A DNA stretch of 31,697 bases from an uncultured Erysipelotrichaceae bacterium (GCA_902793515.1 CADBDO010000002.1:1-31697), one strand, 5' to 3'; shown: positions 23,190 to 31,670, numbered from the stretch's first letter. Made by a program: numbers and translations. The notes: generated by a model from the letters alone, not told the origin.

Positions 23190-24281
23190 TTATTTGATCA
23201 CGCTGAAGGCGTAAGTGGTCTTGGAATGGAATTCCTCGTTGGCCCTAAGGATTGTGGTGCCATATTGATCCCATTCTGGATGGTTGATCATATCTGGGAA
23301 CATCTGAGTCTCTAAGCAAATGCTTCCTGATTTGTCGCGGTAAAGCTGAAGTCCCGCTCTATCGGTATAGACATCGACCTTGACGCCTAAATCAGTGCCA
23401 GTGAGAGTGGAGACTTTCCTATATCCCGTTCCATTAAGGACGTAGTTATCGTCATAGTCCTCATTATTGGTGAAGTTCTTCTCGGTCGTGTAATCGAACT
23501 TGGTTCCGCTTACTGGGGAGATAGCGCCGGTAGGAATCTGATTGGAAAGAGGGGTGTAATTATCCGCATCGATCCAAAGCTTGTGATTCGCGTCTCTACT
23601 ATTGCCATTTAATGACATGAACAAGTGGTTGGTTGGGCTATAGAGGGTATCGGCATCGCTTGTGGCGGTGTAATCGATCGTGAGCTCGCCATTGTTCTTA
23701 AGGGTATATTTGACGGTGGCGTCTAAGTTTCCTGGGTATCCGTTGTCGTTAGCTGCGCTATGAAGCGAATAGGTGATCGTGGATGCGGTCTGCCCGACTT
23801 TGGTCCAGTTCGCCGTGGCGAAAGGTCCTTGCCAAGAGTTTCCTCCACCATGGAGAGAGTGTGGGGAGACGTTCTTGGTGACGTTATAGGTGGTGCCGTT
23901 AAGGGTGAATCTGCCATTGGCGATTCTGTTGGCGACCCTGCCGACGGTAAATCCGTCTTTGGCGATCTGCTTGTTGCTAGAGCCATAGGTGATCTTATCA
24001 ATACGAGCGCCCTGGGCCTTGAATTTCACGACAAAACCGCTGTCTGTGTAGAGTTCGTCGGTTCTCATCGTTCTGCCTTCGTCGAGGCTATTTGGGGTGC
24101 TATCGGCCTGGCTAGCAGCTGATGAAGTTCCTTCCTCAGGCGTTGAGACTGACGCTTCAGCGGAAGAAAGCGATTCCTCGGCAGGTGTAGAGGCCGCAAT
24201 AGAAGGCGCGATGGAAGGTGTTTGGCAGCTCGCCAAAAGAGAGGCGAAAGCGAGCACAAAGATTTTCTTGTTCATTTTCAT
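23190..24281 (-). CDS. galM: Lipoprotein aldose 1-epimerase (mutarotase)
   Basis: The start at 24281 opens a lipoprotein signal (LASC, Cys19); the frame runs further upstream but without such a signal. The 363-residue protein has a Ser/Glu-rich linker (about 20-55) and a complete galactose-mutarotase fold. The conserved residues are present: GRVANRIANGRF, His144 in HSLHGG, catalytic His219 in TNHLFMSL, and catalytic Glu324 in ICLETQMFPD. It interconverts the alpha and beta anomers of aldoses. Being exported and lipid-anchored, it probably works on sugars released at the surface by glycosidases such as the GH3 enzyme in this window. AAGGAA lies upstream, inside a possible hairpin (24283-24315). 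Confidence 0.92.
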   Translation of the reverse strand: MKMNKKIFVLAFASLLASCQTPSIAPSIAASTPAEESLSSAEASVSTPEEGTSSAASQADSTPNSLDEGRTMRTDELYTDSGFVVKFKAQGARIDKITYGSSNKQIAKDGFTVGRVANRIANGRFTLNGTTYNVTKNVSPHSLHGGGNSWQGPFATANWTKVGQTASTITYSLHSAANDNGYPGNLDATVKYTLKNNGELTIDYTATSDADTLYSPTNHLFMSLNGNSRDANHKLWIDADNYTPLSNQIPTGAISPVSGTKFDYTTEKNFTNNEDYDDNYVLNGTGYRKVSTLTGTDLGVKVDVYTDRAGLQLYRDKSGSICLETQMFPDMINHPEWDQYGTTILRANEEFHSKTTYAFSVIK

Positions 24282-24338
24282 AAAGTGTATTTTCCTTGCC
24301 ATTACTTTCACACTTCCTAAGGAAAGTTGCAAGGGAAG

Positions 24339-24374
24339 GAAAAAGAAAAACAAGTAAGTTTTTGCTTACTTGTT
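24339..24374 (-). terminator. Intrinsic terminator overlapping the bipA stop codon
   Basis: On the minus strand a perfect 10-bp stem (AACAAGTAAG / CTTACTTGTT) with a 6-base loop is followed by a T-rich run. The 5' arm contains the last two sense codons and the TAA stop. Confidence 0.88.
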
Positions 24375-26207
24375 CTCCATTGCTTCTTTTAACGCTTTCT
24401 GGTGAGCGTCGAATTTCTTTCTGTCTGGGGTGCTGAGAATCCTCTTTCTCATGCGGATGGAATGAGGGGTGATCTCAACAAGCTCATCAGGGTTGATGTA
24501 ATCAAGGCAGGCCTCTAAGGACATCTTTCTTGGAGCTTTTAAGACGATCGTGAGTTCTCTGGTGGAGCTGCGGACGTTCGTCATTGGCTTGGCTTGAGTG
24601 CAGTTGACCGCCAAATCGGATGGGTAACGGTGCTCGCCGATGATCATGCCTTCGTAGCAGACGGTGCCAGGTCCGATGAACATGGTGCCGTGCTCTTCGA
24701 CTTTCTCAAGAGCATATGAGGTGGCAGGTCCTTTGTCGGTTGAGACAAGAACGCCGATATTACGCTCGCCAAGGTCGTGGTTATAGACTGGGCGATATTC
24801 TTTGAAGGTGTGGTTGATGATGCCATAACCCTTGGTCATGGTGAGGAAGTTAGAGACAAATCCGATAAGGCCACGGGATGGAATGACGTAGATGAGTCTC
24901 GTGGTTGTGCCGTTATCGTCCATGGTGGTGAGGGTCGCGCCTCTTTCACCTAAGGAAGTCATCATATCGCCGACGAATTCATTTGGAACGTCGATCTGAA
25001 GGTCTTCGTATGGTTCGCATTTCTTGCCGTCGATCTCTTTGATGATGACGGTTGGTTTGGCGACCTCAAGCTCATAGCCTTCACGTCTAAGGTTCTCGAT
25101 GAGAACGCCAAGATGGAGCTCGCCACGTCCTGAGACGATCCAGGATTCTTTATTTGGGACCCTGCTGAATCTCAAAGAGACATCTCTTTGGGTTTCCTGA
25201 TAGAGCCTTTCCTCGATGACACGGGCAGTGACTTTCTTGCCATCCTGTCCTCTCATTGGGGAAGAGTTGGTGCCAAATTCCATCTGAAGGGTTGGTTCAT
25301 CAACACGAAGGGCTGGAAGAGGGTCTAAAGCGCTTGGTGCGCAGATGGTGTCGCTGACGCCGATGTCTGGGAGACCTGCGATACCGCAGATATCACCGGA
25401 TTGGACGCTATCGACCTCATCGCGGCTCATGCCATGGAAGGTATAGAGCTTCATGACTTTGAAGTTCGTGGTGGTGCCGTCTTTTCTGACGTCGGTGACG
25501 CTATCGCCAACGTGGATGGAGCCACGTCTGACGGTGCCGATGCCGATTCTTCCGACGAAATCGTTGTAATCAAGGAGAGCGCTCTGCCACTGGAATGGCT
25601 TAGAAGGCTCGCAAACTGGCTCTGGGATATGCTTGATGATGAGATCAAGAAGAGGATCCATGCCAGGTTTCTGGGTGGCTGGGTCTGGATCTAAGGATGA
25701 AGTGCCGTTAAGGGCGCTCACAAAGCAGACAGGGAAATCAAGGAACTCGTCTGGTGCGCCAAGCTCGATGAAAAGGTCAAGAACCTCGTCGATTGCTTTC
25801 TGCGCGTCGGCGTGAGGTCTATCGATCTTGTTGATGACGACGATTGGCTTGATGTGGTTTTCAAGCGCGTTTTTCAAAACGAAACGGGTTTGAGGCATCG
25901 TGCCTTCGTAAGCATCGACGACGAGCAAGCATCCATCGACCATGTGCATGATACGCTCGACCTCGCCTCCGAAGTCCGCGTGCCCTGGAGTGTCGACGAT
26001 GTTGACCTTGCAGTCTTTGTATAAAACAGAGGTGGTCTTGGCAAGGATGGTGATGCCACGTTCCGCCTCGATTGGGTTGCTATCAAGCATTCTGTCTTTC
26101 ACTTGTTCGTTATCTCTGAATGTGTGGGAAGAGGTGAAAAGAGAGTTGACCAAGGTGGTCTTTCCATGGTCGACGTGGGCAATAATGGCGACGTTACGAA
26201 TGTTCAT
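24366..26207 (-). CDS. bipA: Ribosome-associated GTPase BipA/TypA
   Basis: This 613-residue translational GTPase has the G1 motif AHVDHGKTT at about 10-18, the G3 motif DTPGHADFGGE, the G4 motif NKIDRPHA, EF-G-like domains II, III and V, and the BipA-specific C-terminal domain (MTNVRSSTRELTIVLKAPR). It helps assembly of the large ribosomal subunit, particularly at low temperature and under stress. Length is normal for the family. GGAGG lies just before the ATG, directly joined to a perfect 18-bp palindrome (26218-26235). It is a single-gene unit with its own promoter and terminator. Codon use is strongly biased (CCA for proline), as in the lipoproteins. Confidence 0.97.
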   Translation of the reverse strand: MNIRNVAIIAHVDHGKTTLVNSLFTSSHTFRDNEQVKDRMLDSNPIEAERGITILAKTTSVLYKDCKVNIVDTPGHADFGGEVERIMHMVDGCLLVVDAYEGTMPQTRFVLKNALENHIKPIVVINKIDRPHADAQKAIDEVLDLFIELGAPDEFLDFPVCFVSALNGTSSLDPDPATQKPGMDPLLDLIIKHIPEPVCEPSKPFQWQSALLDYNDFVGRIGIGTVRRGSIHVGDSVTDVRKDGTTTNFKVMKLYTFHGMSRDEVDSVQSGDICGIAGLPDIGVSDTICAPSALDPLPALRVDEPTLQMEFGTNSSPMRGQDGKKVTARVIEERLYQETQRDVSLRFSRVPNKESWIVSGRGELHLGVLIENLRREGYELEVAKPTVIIKEIDGKKCEPYEDLQIDVPNEFVGDMMTSLGERGATLTTMDDNGTTTRLIYVIPSRGLIGFVSNFLTMTKGYGIINHTFKEYRPVYNHDLGERNIGVLVSTDKGPATSYALEKVEEHGTMFIGPGTVCYEGMIIGEHRYPSDLAVNCTQAKPMTNVRSSTRELTIVLKAPRKMSLEACLDYINPDELVEITPHSIRMRKRILSTPDRKKFDAHQKALKEAMENK

Positions 26208-26217
26208 GGGAAACCTC

Positions 26218-26235
26218 CTTAGTTTTAAAACTAAG
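26218..26235. promoter_or_regulatory. Perfect 18-bp palindrome at the bipA start site
   Basis: CTTAGTTTTAAAACTAAG is fully self-complementary. Its last bases form part of the AAGGAGG ribosome binding site on the minus strand, and its first bases overlap the predicted transcription start. Confidence 0.65.
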
Positions 26236-26237
26236 AA

Positions 26238-26266
26238 ATAATATGCTTACCCAAAGGGACGCGCAA
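26238..26266 (-). promoter_or_regulatory. Promoter of bipA
   Basis: On the minus strand TTGCGC (26266-26261) and TATTAT (26243-26238) are 17 bases apart, placing the start point near 26231, at the palindrome. Confidence 0.65.
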
Positions 26267-26286
26267 GGGAAAATTACATTTTGTCC

Positions 26287-26317
26287 AAAAGAAAAGGACC
26301 CCAGTGTATGGGGTCCC
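26287..26317 (-). terminator. Intrinsic terminator of the giant lipoprotein gene
   Basis: On the minus strand the stem GGACCCC / GGGGTCC with a 7-base loop is followed by TTTTCTTTT, 25 bases after the TAA stop of the shifted 3' frame. This supports that frame as the true end of the gene. Confidence 0.88.
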
Positions 26318-26341
26318 AATGGAAGATGATGTGGTTTCAGC

Positions 26342-26866
26342 TTATGGAGCTGGGGTTGGATCAACGATCTCGACGGCAAGTTCTAAACCAGCGTTAGTGC
26401 TATTTAAGTTGGTGATCGACTTGCTGAAGTCTCCGTAAGTGGAAACTTTGAGATAGTAAGTTGTTCCAGCGGTGCAGGTGTAGGTCAATGACTCACCGCC
26501 AGTGCCGTAGTTCTCGCTGTCGTTGAATTTTAAATAAGAACCTGCGAAGCCGTTTTCGTTGAAGTTATCAGCGTAGAGGCCGATCTTGAGATCCTTTCCG
26601 GTAACGCCACTGACTCTGAAGGTGTACTCACCATCAGCAGTTGGGGTGAACTTGATGATGACAGCACCGTTAGCAGCGGCTTCATAGGTGCCGGAGTTGC
26701 CAGCAGTCCAAGTGTCGCTTAAGAGGTTGGTCGTTGTCGTATAGGCATCAACGGTGTATGAATCGTCGCCGAGGATGTACTTTTTGCCATCGGTGGTAAT
26801 TGTGAGTTCATCACTGTTGAATGTAGATGTTTCCTGGGTGTAGACGGTGATAAGTGTCGCCAAAGC
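26342..26866 (-). pseudogene. Frameshifted 3' end of the giant repeat lipoprotein
   Basis: This stretch is in a different frame from the upstream gene but continues its protein. After the shift it reads ITVYTQETSTFNSDE..., then a fifth, diverged copy of the beta-sandwich unit (IIKFTPTADGEYTFRV ... TAGTTYYLKVST), and ends VDPTPAP before TAA. Removing one T from the TT at 26852-26853 (minus strand) joins the frames as GDT-ITV, giving a 1349-residue protein. The open frame extends further upstream (to 26977), but that part is not protein-like and lies inside the main reading frame. Confidence 0.8.
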
Positions 26867-29800
26867 TCTTCTTAACGAGATCGCCTTCGTCACCGGTGAA
26901 TGTGGCGTAAGAATAGCCAGTGTAGGTGAAGCTGAAGGTTTCTTCGTAGCCAGCATAAGTAGAAGTGTCTCCGACAACGTTGTTCCTTGCGTAATAGGAA
27001 CCTAACTTGATGACATAAGTCTTGCCGGCTTCGACAGCGACTGTGGCAGAAACTTCATCGTACATGTTGTCCTCGTCAGCGAGTATCTTTGAAGAACTGC
27101 TCTTCAAGGTTTTCACATCGTCGGTCGCAGCGACTTCAAAGACTTGGAGGTTGGAGTCGGAGACACCCATCTGGGTCTCTTCGATTTCGATAACACCGTC
27201 CTCAGGTGCGGTGAAGATCGCCCAGATGTTTCCATCTTTGCCGGTTTCGGCAGTGTAAGAAGTATCATCTGGATTCAAGACGTGGAAGTAATGGACGTAG
27301 GTGCTCTCAGCATCGGTTTCGTAAGTCGAACCACTATTATCGAGGTAGTAGATTGTGTCAGTGTAAACCGCGACTGGATCGAATGCATTGGAAGTATCCA
27401 ATGTTGGAGTGGTTGCGGCAACAGTGAAGGCCTTTCCGTCAGCAGAGAGGGAACCGTTGGTGATAGCGGTAGTGCCTAACGTAGCGCTGTAAATCTGACC
27501 ATTGACGGTCTTGAGGGTTAAGTCGTCACCGGTATCGTTGGTGTAAACGTTGGTAACGATTTGACCGAAGTTGAAGCTGAAAGCTTCAGGCTGTCCAGCA
27601 TAGCCAGAGCTGTAGCTGGCGAGCTGACCACCGATGGTGAGGCCGTTTCCAGAGAAAGCACCGATCTTGATGATGTAGGTGTGACCGGCCTGGACTGGTA
27701 AGAAATTGACGTAGACAGGGTTGGTGCTATTATCAGCGCCACTGGAGTATTGGGTAGCGGCGTTGAGGGCCTTAAGGCCGTTGGTTCCGCCAGAGGTGGA
27801 GTAATTGATGTAGTCGGCGAAGGTGCTGGTAGCAGTCTTCTCGTAGACGGCAAGGAGTGTGTCGTGGGAGCCGGAGCCGTTGGTGGCCTGGACCGTTTCC
27901 TGGATGGACATGACGCCATCGGTAGTTGGAGTGAAGGAAGCCCAGAGGTTGCCATCTGCACCAGTGTAGCCGGAGAGACCGGTAGAAGTGTCGGTAAGGA
28001 CGTTGACAACGTGTACGGAGTTGTTCACGCTAGCGACGGTGTAAGTGTGGTTGACAAGATCAAGAGTGTAGACCTGATCGGTGCTGTTGAGCATTGGGTC
28101 GTCTGGGTTGGTCTGGTCGAGGGTCTGAGTTCCGATGATGGAGAAGAGGCCATTGTCCATATCAAGGCTGATTCTTCCAGTGATTGGGTTGCCGGCGAGT
28201 GTAGCGTTCTTGAACTCGCCATCCTTAGTAGCGATGACGAGGTCGCCGCTGGCACCGGTGAAGGTTTCCATAAGGTAATCGACGAACTCGAAGCTGAAGG
28301 TTTCATTGCAGCCGACGTTTGCGCTAGAAGAAGCGGCTTCGCCAACCAAGGTGTCTCTTGAAGCGTAAGCGCCAAGCTTGATGACGTAGGTGACGCCAGC
28401 ACGGACGTTGACGGTGAGCTGGATTGGAGAGAAGTCGACACCGCCAAGTTGCTTAGCACCTTTGGTGGTAAGTCCGGCAATGCCGGTGGCTGGATCCCAT
28501 TCAAAGATCTGGAGATAGGAGTCACTGACGCCCATCTGAGTCTCTTTGACGGTCATTCTGCCGCTGACGCTTGGTGTGAAGGTGACCCACATGTTGCCAT
28601 CGCTGCCAGTGACACCGGAATAGCTGGTATCGGTCGCGGTGATGGAACCGAATGGGTGATCATCCACAGAAGAAGAGCCCACGGTGTAGGTGTGAGTGGT
28701 TGAATCGAGAGTGAATGTCTTGGTGGTTGTGGTGATGACGATATCGAGAGGGTTGGTCATATCGGCGGTCTGGGTCACGGTTGTGAGAGTGTCGTTGATC
28801 TTCTCATAACTGGTGACTGGAGTACCAGCGAGGGTGATTGACTTGATCTCGGTTTGATCCATCATGATGTCGAGTTCACCGTCGTCACCGGTGTAAACAT
28901 TGTGGGTGAAAGGTGTGAAGGTCCAATCGAACTCTTCTTCTTTATCCGCGTAGGATGCAGAGGTTCCGTTGAAATCAGTGCTTCTTGAACCATATGCGCC
29001 AAGTTTGATTACGTAGGCGTGGCCGGCGATAACAGTAACGGCGACATGAACACCTGTTGTGGATTGGTGATCGTCTTCGCCTATAGCATAACTGTTTCCG
29101 TAAGCAGTTGTATAAGCTTGCGCAGTTGAATCGTAGATCGAGAGATAAGAGTCGGAGACTTGGCCAGCGGTTTCAAGAACGTCGAGGGTGCCGCTTTCGG
29201 TAGCAACATAAACGACCCAAACGTTTCCAGAATTATCGGTATCAGCGGTATAGGTTCCGCTGTCAGCGGTAATGGTTGGGAAGAGAGGGGTCTTCATGGT
29301 GCCCTCGCCTTGAGTATAGGTCAAAGCGATTTTGGCAAGAGTGTAAGTGGTGGTTGGGACAACCTTCATTGGGCCGGCTGGGTCAGTCCTGTCATAAGAG
29401 GTTGCGGCGCTTCCGTTTGGAACAGAGAGAACGGTTCCATCTGCGGATAATTGAGCGCCATCAATGACGACGCCGTTAAGCTTAGCAAAGACTAAGCCCT
29501 GATCGTCGGTGCCAATAATGAGGTCGCCATGGTCACCAGAGTAGGTGGTAGCGGTGAAGTTGGTTTGTTCGATCTTTGCGAACGTAGTGGCTGTTGGAGC
29601 TGGGGTAGTGACTTTCCAAGAAGTCTTGTTAGATCCAGTGCCGTAATCAAAAATAGCACCACCGGCATTGATGTTCGTACCAGCTTGCATGGTGATGGAA
29701 GCACCGAATGTGTAGGTGCCATTGATGCAGGCGAAGTATTTCCAATGTGAGGCAGTAACTTCAATACCGCCGAAGAATTGTGTCTCATCGGTGGTCTCGC

Positions 29801-30392
29801 AGAAGGCAATGGCGGAGCCGCCTACTGCATTTTTGTCCATGACGAAATAGTCATAGGCTTCTTTGTTGTGCATGACATAAGCCATGGTGCCATCGGTGAT
29901 GATTTCGACATAGTCCTCATCAGCGACGCCAGCGGCGGATTTGATCATATAGATGCCACCGCCCATGTCGGTATAAGTAGCAGGGATCTTATCGGTTGAG
30001 GTTTCCCAGCTAGTAGTCTTATCAGCATTGATGATAAGGTTGCTCATTCCGCCAAAATATTCACCGATGAAGCTCTTGTTGCTCCAATCGGTCTCAACTG
30101 GTTGGGTTGAGCTGCTCGCGGCGGCAGATGAGGATGAAGTAGTTTTTGATGAAGCCGCAGCAGAAGATGATGCAGACGAAGTAGTGGTTGATGTGCCAGC
30201 GGCAGAAGTGCCGTTGCTGGTCGCAGAATCACTGTTACCTGCAGGGGTAGAAGTTCCGTCAGCGCTAGTTGTGACTGCTGTGTCAGATGAGCCAGTCGAG
30301 GTTGACGAATCTTTTGGTCCGTTGTTGCATCCCGCTAAGACCAATGCCGCAAAAGCACTGAGAAGCAAGATGCTGCCTGTAGATTTTTTCAT
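26811..30392 (-). CDS. Giant repeat lipoprotein with PPC-like beta-sandwich units (frameshifted near 3' end)
   Basis: The start at 30392 follows AAGGAGGG and gives a lipoprotein signal (LAGC, Cys22); the ATG at 30428 is in frame but overlaps the promoter. A Ser/Thr/Ala-rich linker (about 25-95) and a unique region (about 100-300) come first. Four long repeats of about 200-240 residues follow. Each has a G-x-x-G-D-L strand block, a THTYTV-type strand, a DGN-W-x-x-FTP block, a GVSDSYLQIFE-type block (diverged in the third copy) and an AGxxYVIKLGAY block, resembling bacterial PPC (pre-peptidase C-terminal) sandwich domains. The frame ends at a TGA, the only TGA stop in the window, while the protein clearly continues in another frame. 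It is a probable surface adhesin or glycan binder; no enzyme motif is seen. Confidence 0.85.
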   Translation of the reverse strand: MKKSTGSILLLSAFAALVLAGCNNGPKDSSTSTGSSDTAVTTSADGTSTPAGNSDSATSNGTSAAGTSTTTSSASSSAAASSKTTSSSSAAASSSTQPVETDWSNKSFIGEYFGGMSNLIINADKTTSWETSTDKIPATYTDMGGGIYMIKSAAGVADEDYVEIITDGTMAYVMHNKEAYDYFVMDKNAVGGSAIAFCETTDETQFFGGIEVTASHWKYFACINGTYTFGASITMQAGTNINAGGAIFDYGTGSNKTSWKVTTPAPTATTFAKIEQTNFTATTYSGDHGDLIIGTDDQGLVFAKLNGVVIDGAQLSADGTVLSVPNGSAATSYDRTDPAGPMKVVPTTTYTLAKIALTYTQGEGTMKTPLFPTITADSGTYTADTDNSGNVWVVYVATESGTLDVLETAGQVSDSYLSIYDSTAQAYTTAYGNSYAIGEDDHQSTTGVHVAVTVIAGHAYVIKLGAYGSRSTDFNGTSASYADKEEEFDWTFTPFTHNVYTGDDGELDIMMDQTEIKSITLAGTPVTSYEKINDTLTTVTQTADMTNPLDIVITTTTKTFTLDSTTHTYTVGSSSVDDHPFGSITATDTSYSGVTGSDGNMWVTFTPSVSGRMTVKETQMGVSDSYLQIFEWDPATGIAGLTTKGAKQLGGVDFSPIQLTVNVRAGVTYVIKLGAYASRDTLVGEAASSSANVGCNETFSFEFVDYLMETFTGASGDLVIATKDGEFKNATLAGNPITGRISLDMDNGLFSIIGTQTLDQTNPDDPMLNSTDQVYTLDLVNHTYTVASVNNSVHVVNVLTDTSTGLSGYTGADGNLWASFTPTTDGVMSIQETVQATNGSGSHDTLLAVYEKTATSTFADYINYSTSGGTNGLKALNAATQYSSGADNSTNPVYVNFLPVQAGHTYIIKIGAFSGNGLTIGGQLASYSSGYAGQPEAFSFNFGQIVTNVYTNDTGDDLTLKTVNGQIYSATLGTTAITNGSLSADGKAFTVAATTPTLDTSNAFDPVAVYTDTIYYLDNSGSTYETDAESTYVHYFHVLNPDDTSYTAETGKDGNIWAIFTAPEDGVIEIEETQMGVSDSNLQVFEVAATDDVKTLKSSSSKILADEDNMYDEVSATVAVEAGKTYVIKLGSYYARNNVVGDTSTYAGYEETFSFTYTGYSYATFTGDEGDLVKKSFGDTYHRLHPGNIYIQQ

Positions 30393-30426
30393 TTTTGTGA
30401 CCCTCCTTTCGTGGTCTTTTGAGGGC

Positions 30427-30432
30427 ATTATA
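30427..30432 (-). promoter_or_regulatory. Extended -10 promoter of the giant lipoprotein gene
   Basis: On the minus strand TGCTATAAT is an extended -10 element (TG one base before TATAAT). It is the right arm of an inverted repeat TAGCA / TGCTA. The start point would be near 30420, giving a leader of about 28 bases. Confidence 0.6.
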
Positions 30433-30493
30433 GCATTTTTTGCTATTTATTTTTAAAAGAGAAAATAATCATTTCCTTTTTTGCTTTTTTGAG

Positions 30494-30526
30494 TAATATA
30501 GGGCTAATCCCCTAGGGGATTGGAGG
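30494..30526 (+). promoter_or_regulatory. -10 box, palindrome and ribosome binding site of the last lipoprotein gene
   Basis: TAATAT (30494-30499) is a good -10 box without a clear -35. The perfect 16-bp palindrome AATCCCCTAGGGGATT (30506-30521) begins where transcription should start and is directly followed by GGAGG (30522-30526). Confidence 0.6.
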
Positions 30527-30533
30527 TTTGAAT

Positions 30534-31499
30534 ATGAGCGCACGCGTAACTAAGAAAGTATTATTATTATTGGCAACCAGCCTTCTTTTAGCTGGATGCA
30601 CTGACAATCCTGGCGAATCCACCGAGAGTGGAGCCTCGGGAGACGAATCAAACACTTCTATCGTTGATAATAGCGGAAATTCTGACGCCTCTTATACCTC
30701 CGGAGAATCTTCCAGCAAGAGCTCAATCGATTACACCCAAGGTTGGGATCCAGCTGTCGATGAGCAAATTAGGAGAAGCTTAGGAGGCAATGGCCTTCCA
30801 TTCTTCGATATGACTGGCGAAATCACCATCGTCCATATTGATAAGACAGAGACAAGCGATGCCCATATTCTTATGAGAAGTACCTGCGCGTATGATGAGC
30901 ACCTTGTCTATAGGGCCAAGACCCAATTCGGTCTTGCTGGCTGGGTCGTTTCCTATAACAACGCCGCAAAACCAAGGGATATGAGGCTCGATGCCGTCCA
31001 AAATGAGACCGGAATCAGCCTTACCATGTCCGCTAAAGTCGACGCACGTGGCGAATGCACCCCATATATCGAGATCTATTACCGCGAGATGTGGAACGAA
31101 CCTGCCAAAGGAACAAGCTGGTCGGCTTCAACCCTCAGCGTACTCAACGAAATCGGCGTCGTCAAACCACATATGCTCCCATACTTATATTTGGCCACAT
31201 ACAACGACACTGCCGCGAAGGTCAGCACCCGCAAAGCCACCATTAAAGGCGGCGATTGGCTTTCCTACGAGAAAAACGTTGTCCTTATAGCCAGAACCAA
31301 GGCATTCACCTCAGGCAATCACTGGTCCGAGACCAATGGAAAAGTCTCGACTTATGGACACTACGGCTCCAATACCTACACATTCACCAAGACCTTCTCC
31401 GAGCTCTATGGCGACGCGGCTGATGGCAGCTTCAGCAGCACCAAAGATGATGATGTCGTCTGCTATTTGGATGTATCTCTCAGCGTTCCAAGGAATTAG
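30534..31499 (+). CDS. Putative lipoprotein, function unknown
   Basis: The ATG at 30534 lies 7 bases after GGAGG; a TTG two codons upstream is less likely. The 321-residue protein has a lipoprotein signal (LAGC, about Cys22), a Ser/Gly/Glu-rich linker (about 25-65) and a beta-rich mature part with several Trp and Tyr residues. The segment IDYTQGWDP after the linker recalls the DYTQILPRTW start of the domain in the 13725 protein, and a SDAHILMRST block sits where that domain has YQMIMTAK. It may therefore carry a diverged version of the same binding domain. No catalytic motif is recognised. Confidence 0.75.
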   Translation: MSARVTKKVLLLLATSLLLAGCTDNPGESTESGASGDESNTSIVDNSGNSDASYTSGESSSKSSIDYTQGWDPAVDEQIRRSLGGNGLPFFDMTGEITIVHIDKTETSDAHILMRSTCAYDEHLVYRAKTQFGLAGWVVSYNNAAKPRDMRLDAVQNETGISLTMSAKVDARGECTPYIEIYYREMWNEPAKGTSWSASTLSVLNEIGVVKPHMLPYLYLATYNDTAAKVSTRKATIKGGDWLSYEKNVVLIARTKAFTSGNHWSETNGKVSTYGHYGSNTYTFTKTFSELYGDAADGSFSSTKDDDVVCYLDVSLSVPRN

Positions 31500-31518
31500 T
31501 TTTGAGAAATAAAAAACT

Positions 31519-31542
31519 AGGCTCACGAAATGTGGGCTTTTT
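31519..31542 (+). terminator. Intrinsic terminator after the last lipoprotein
   Basis: An 8-bp stem (AGGCTCAC / GTGGGCTT, with wobble pairs) and a 5-base loop are followed by a T run. Confidence 0.8.
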
Positions 31543-31626
31543 CTTTTCGCCTGGCTTTGAAAAAACAGCGGCAAAACCCCCTCAAATTTCAAAATCGTCA
31601 GCAAAAACGTGATTTTATATGGGTAA

Positions 31627-31653
31627 ACAAAAAAGGCCACGCGAAGTGGCCTT
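31627..31653 (-). terminator. Intrinsic terminator facing the window end
   Basis: On the minus strand a perfect 8-bp stem (AAGGCCAC / GTGGCCTT) with a 5-base loop runs into a T run, as expected for a gene coming in from beyond the right edge. Confidence 0.85.
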
Positions 31654-31670
31654 AATTGTGTTTTTAGCGA

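Noticed and set aside
26840..26870. Programmed frameshift of the prfB type in the giant lipoprotein
   Set aside because: There is no CTT-TGA slippery site, no internal Shine-Dalgarno at the right distance and no long homopolymer; an indel or assembly error is simpler.
27750..28361. A 203-residue plus-strand open frame inside the giant lipoprotein gene
   Set aside because: It lies opposite the repeat units and has no signal or motif; it is a shadow of the repeats.
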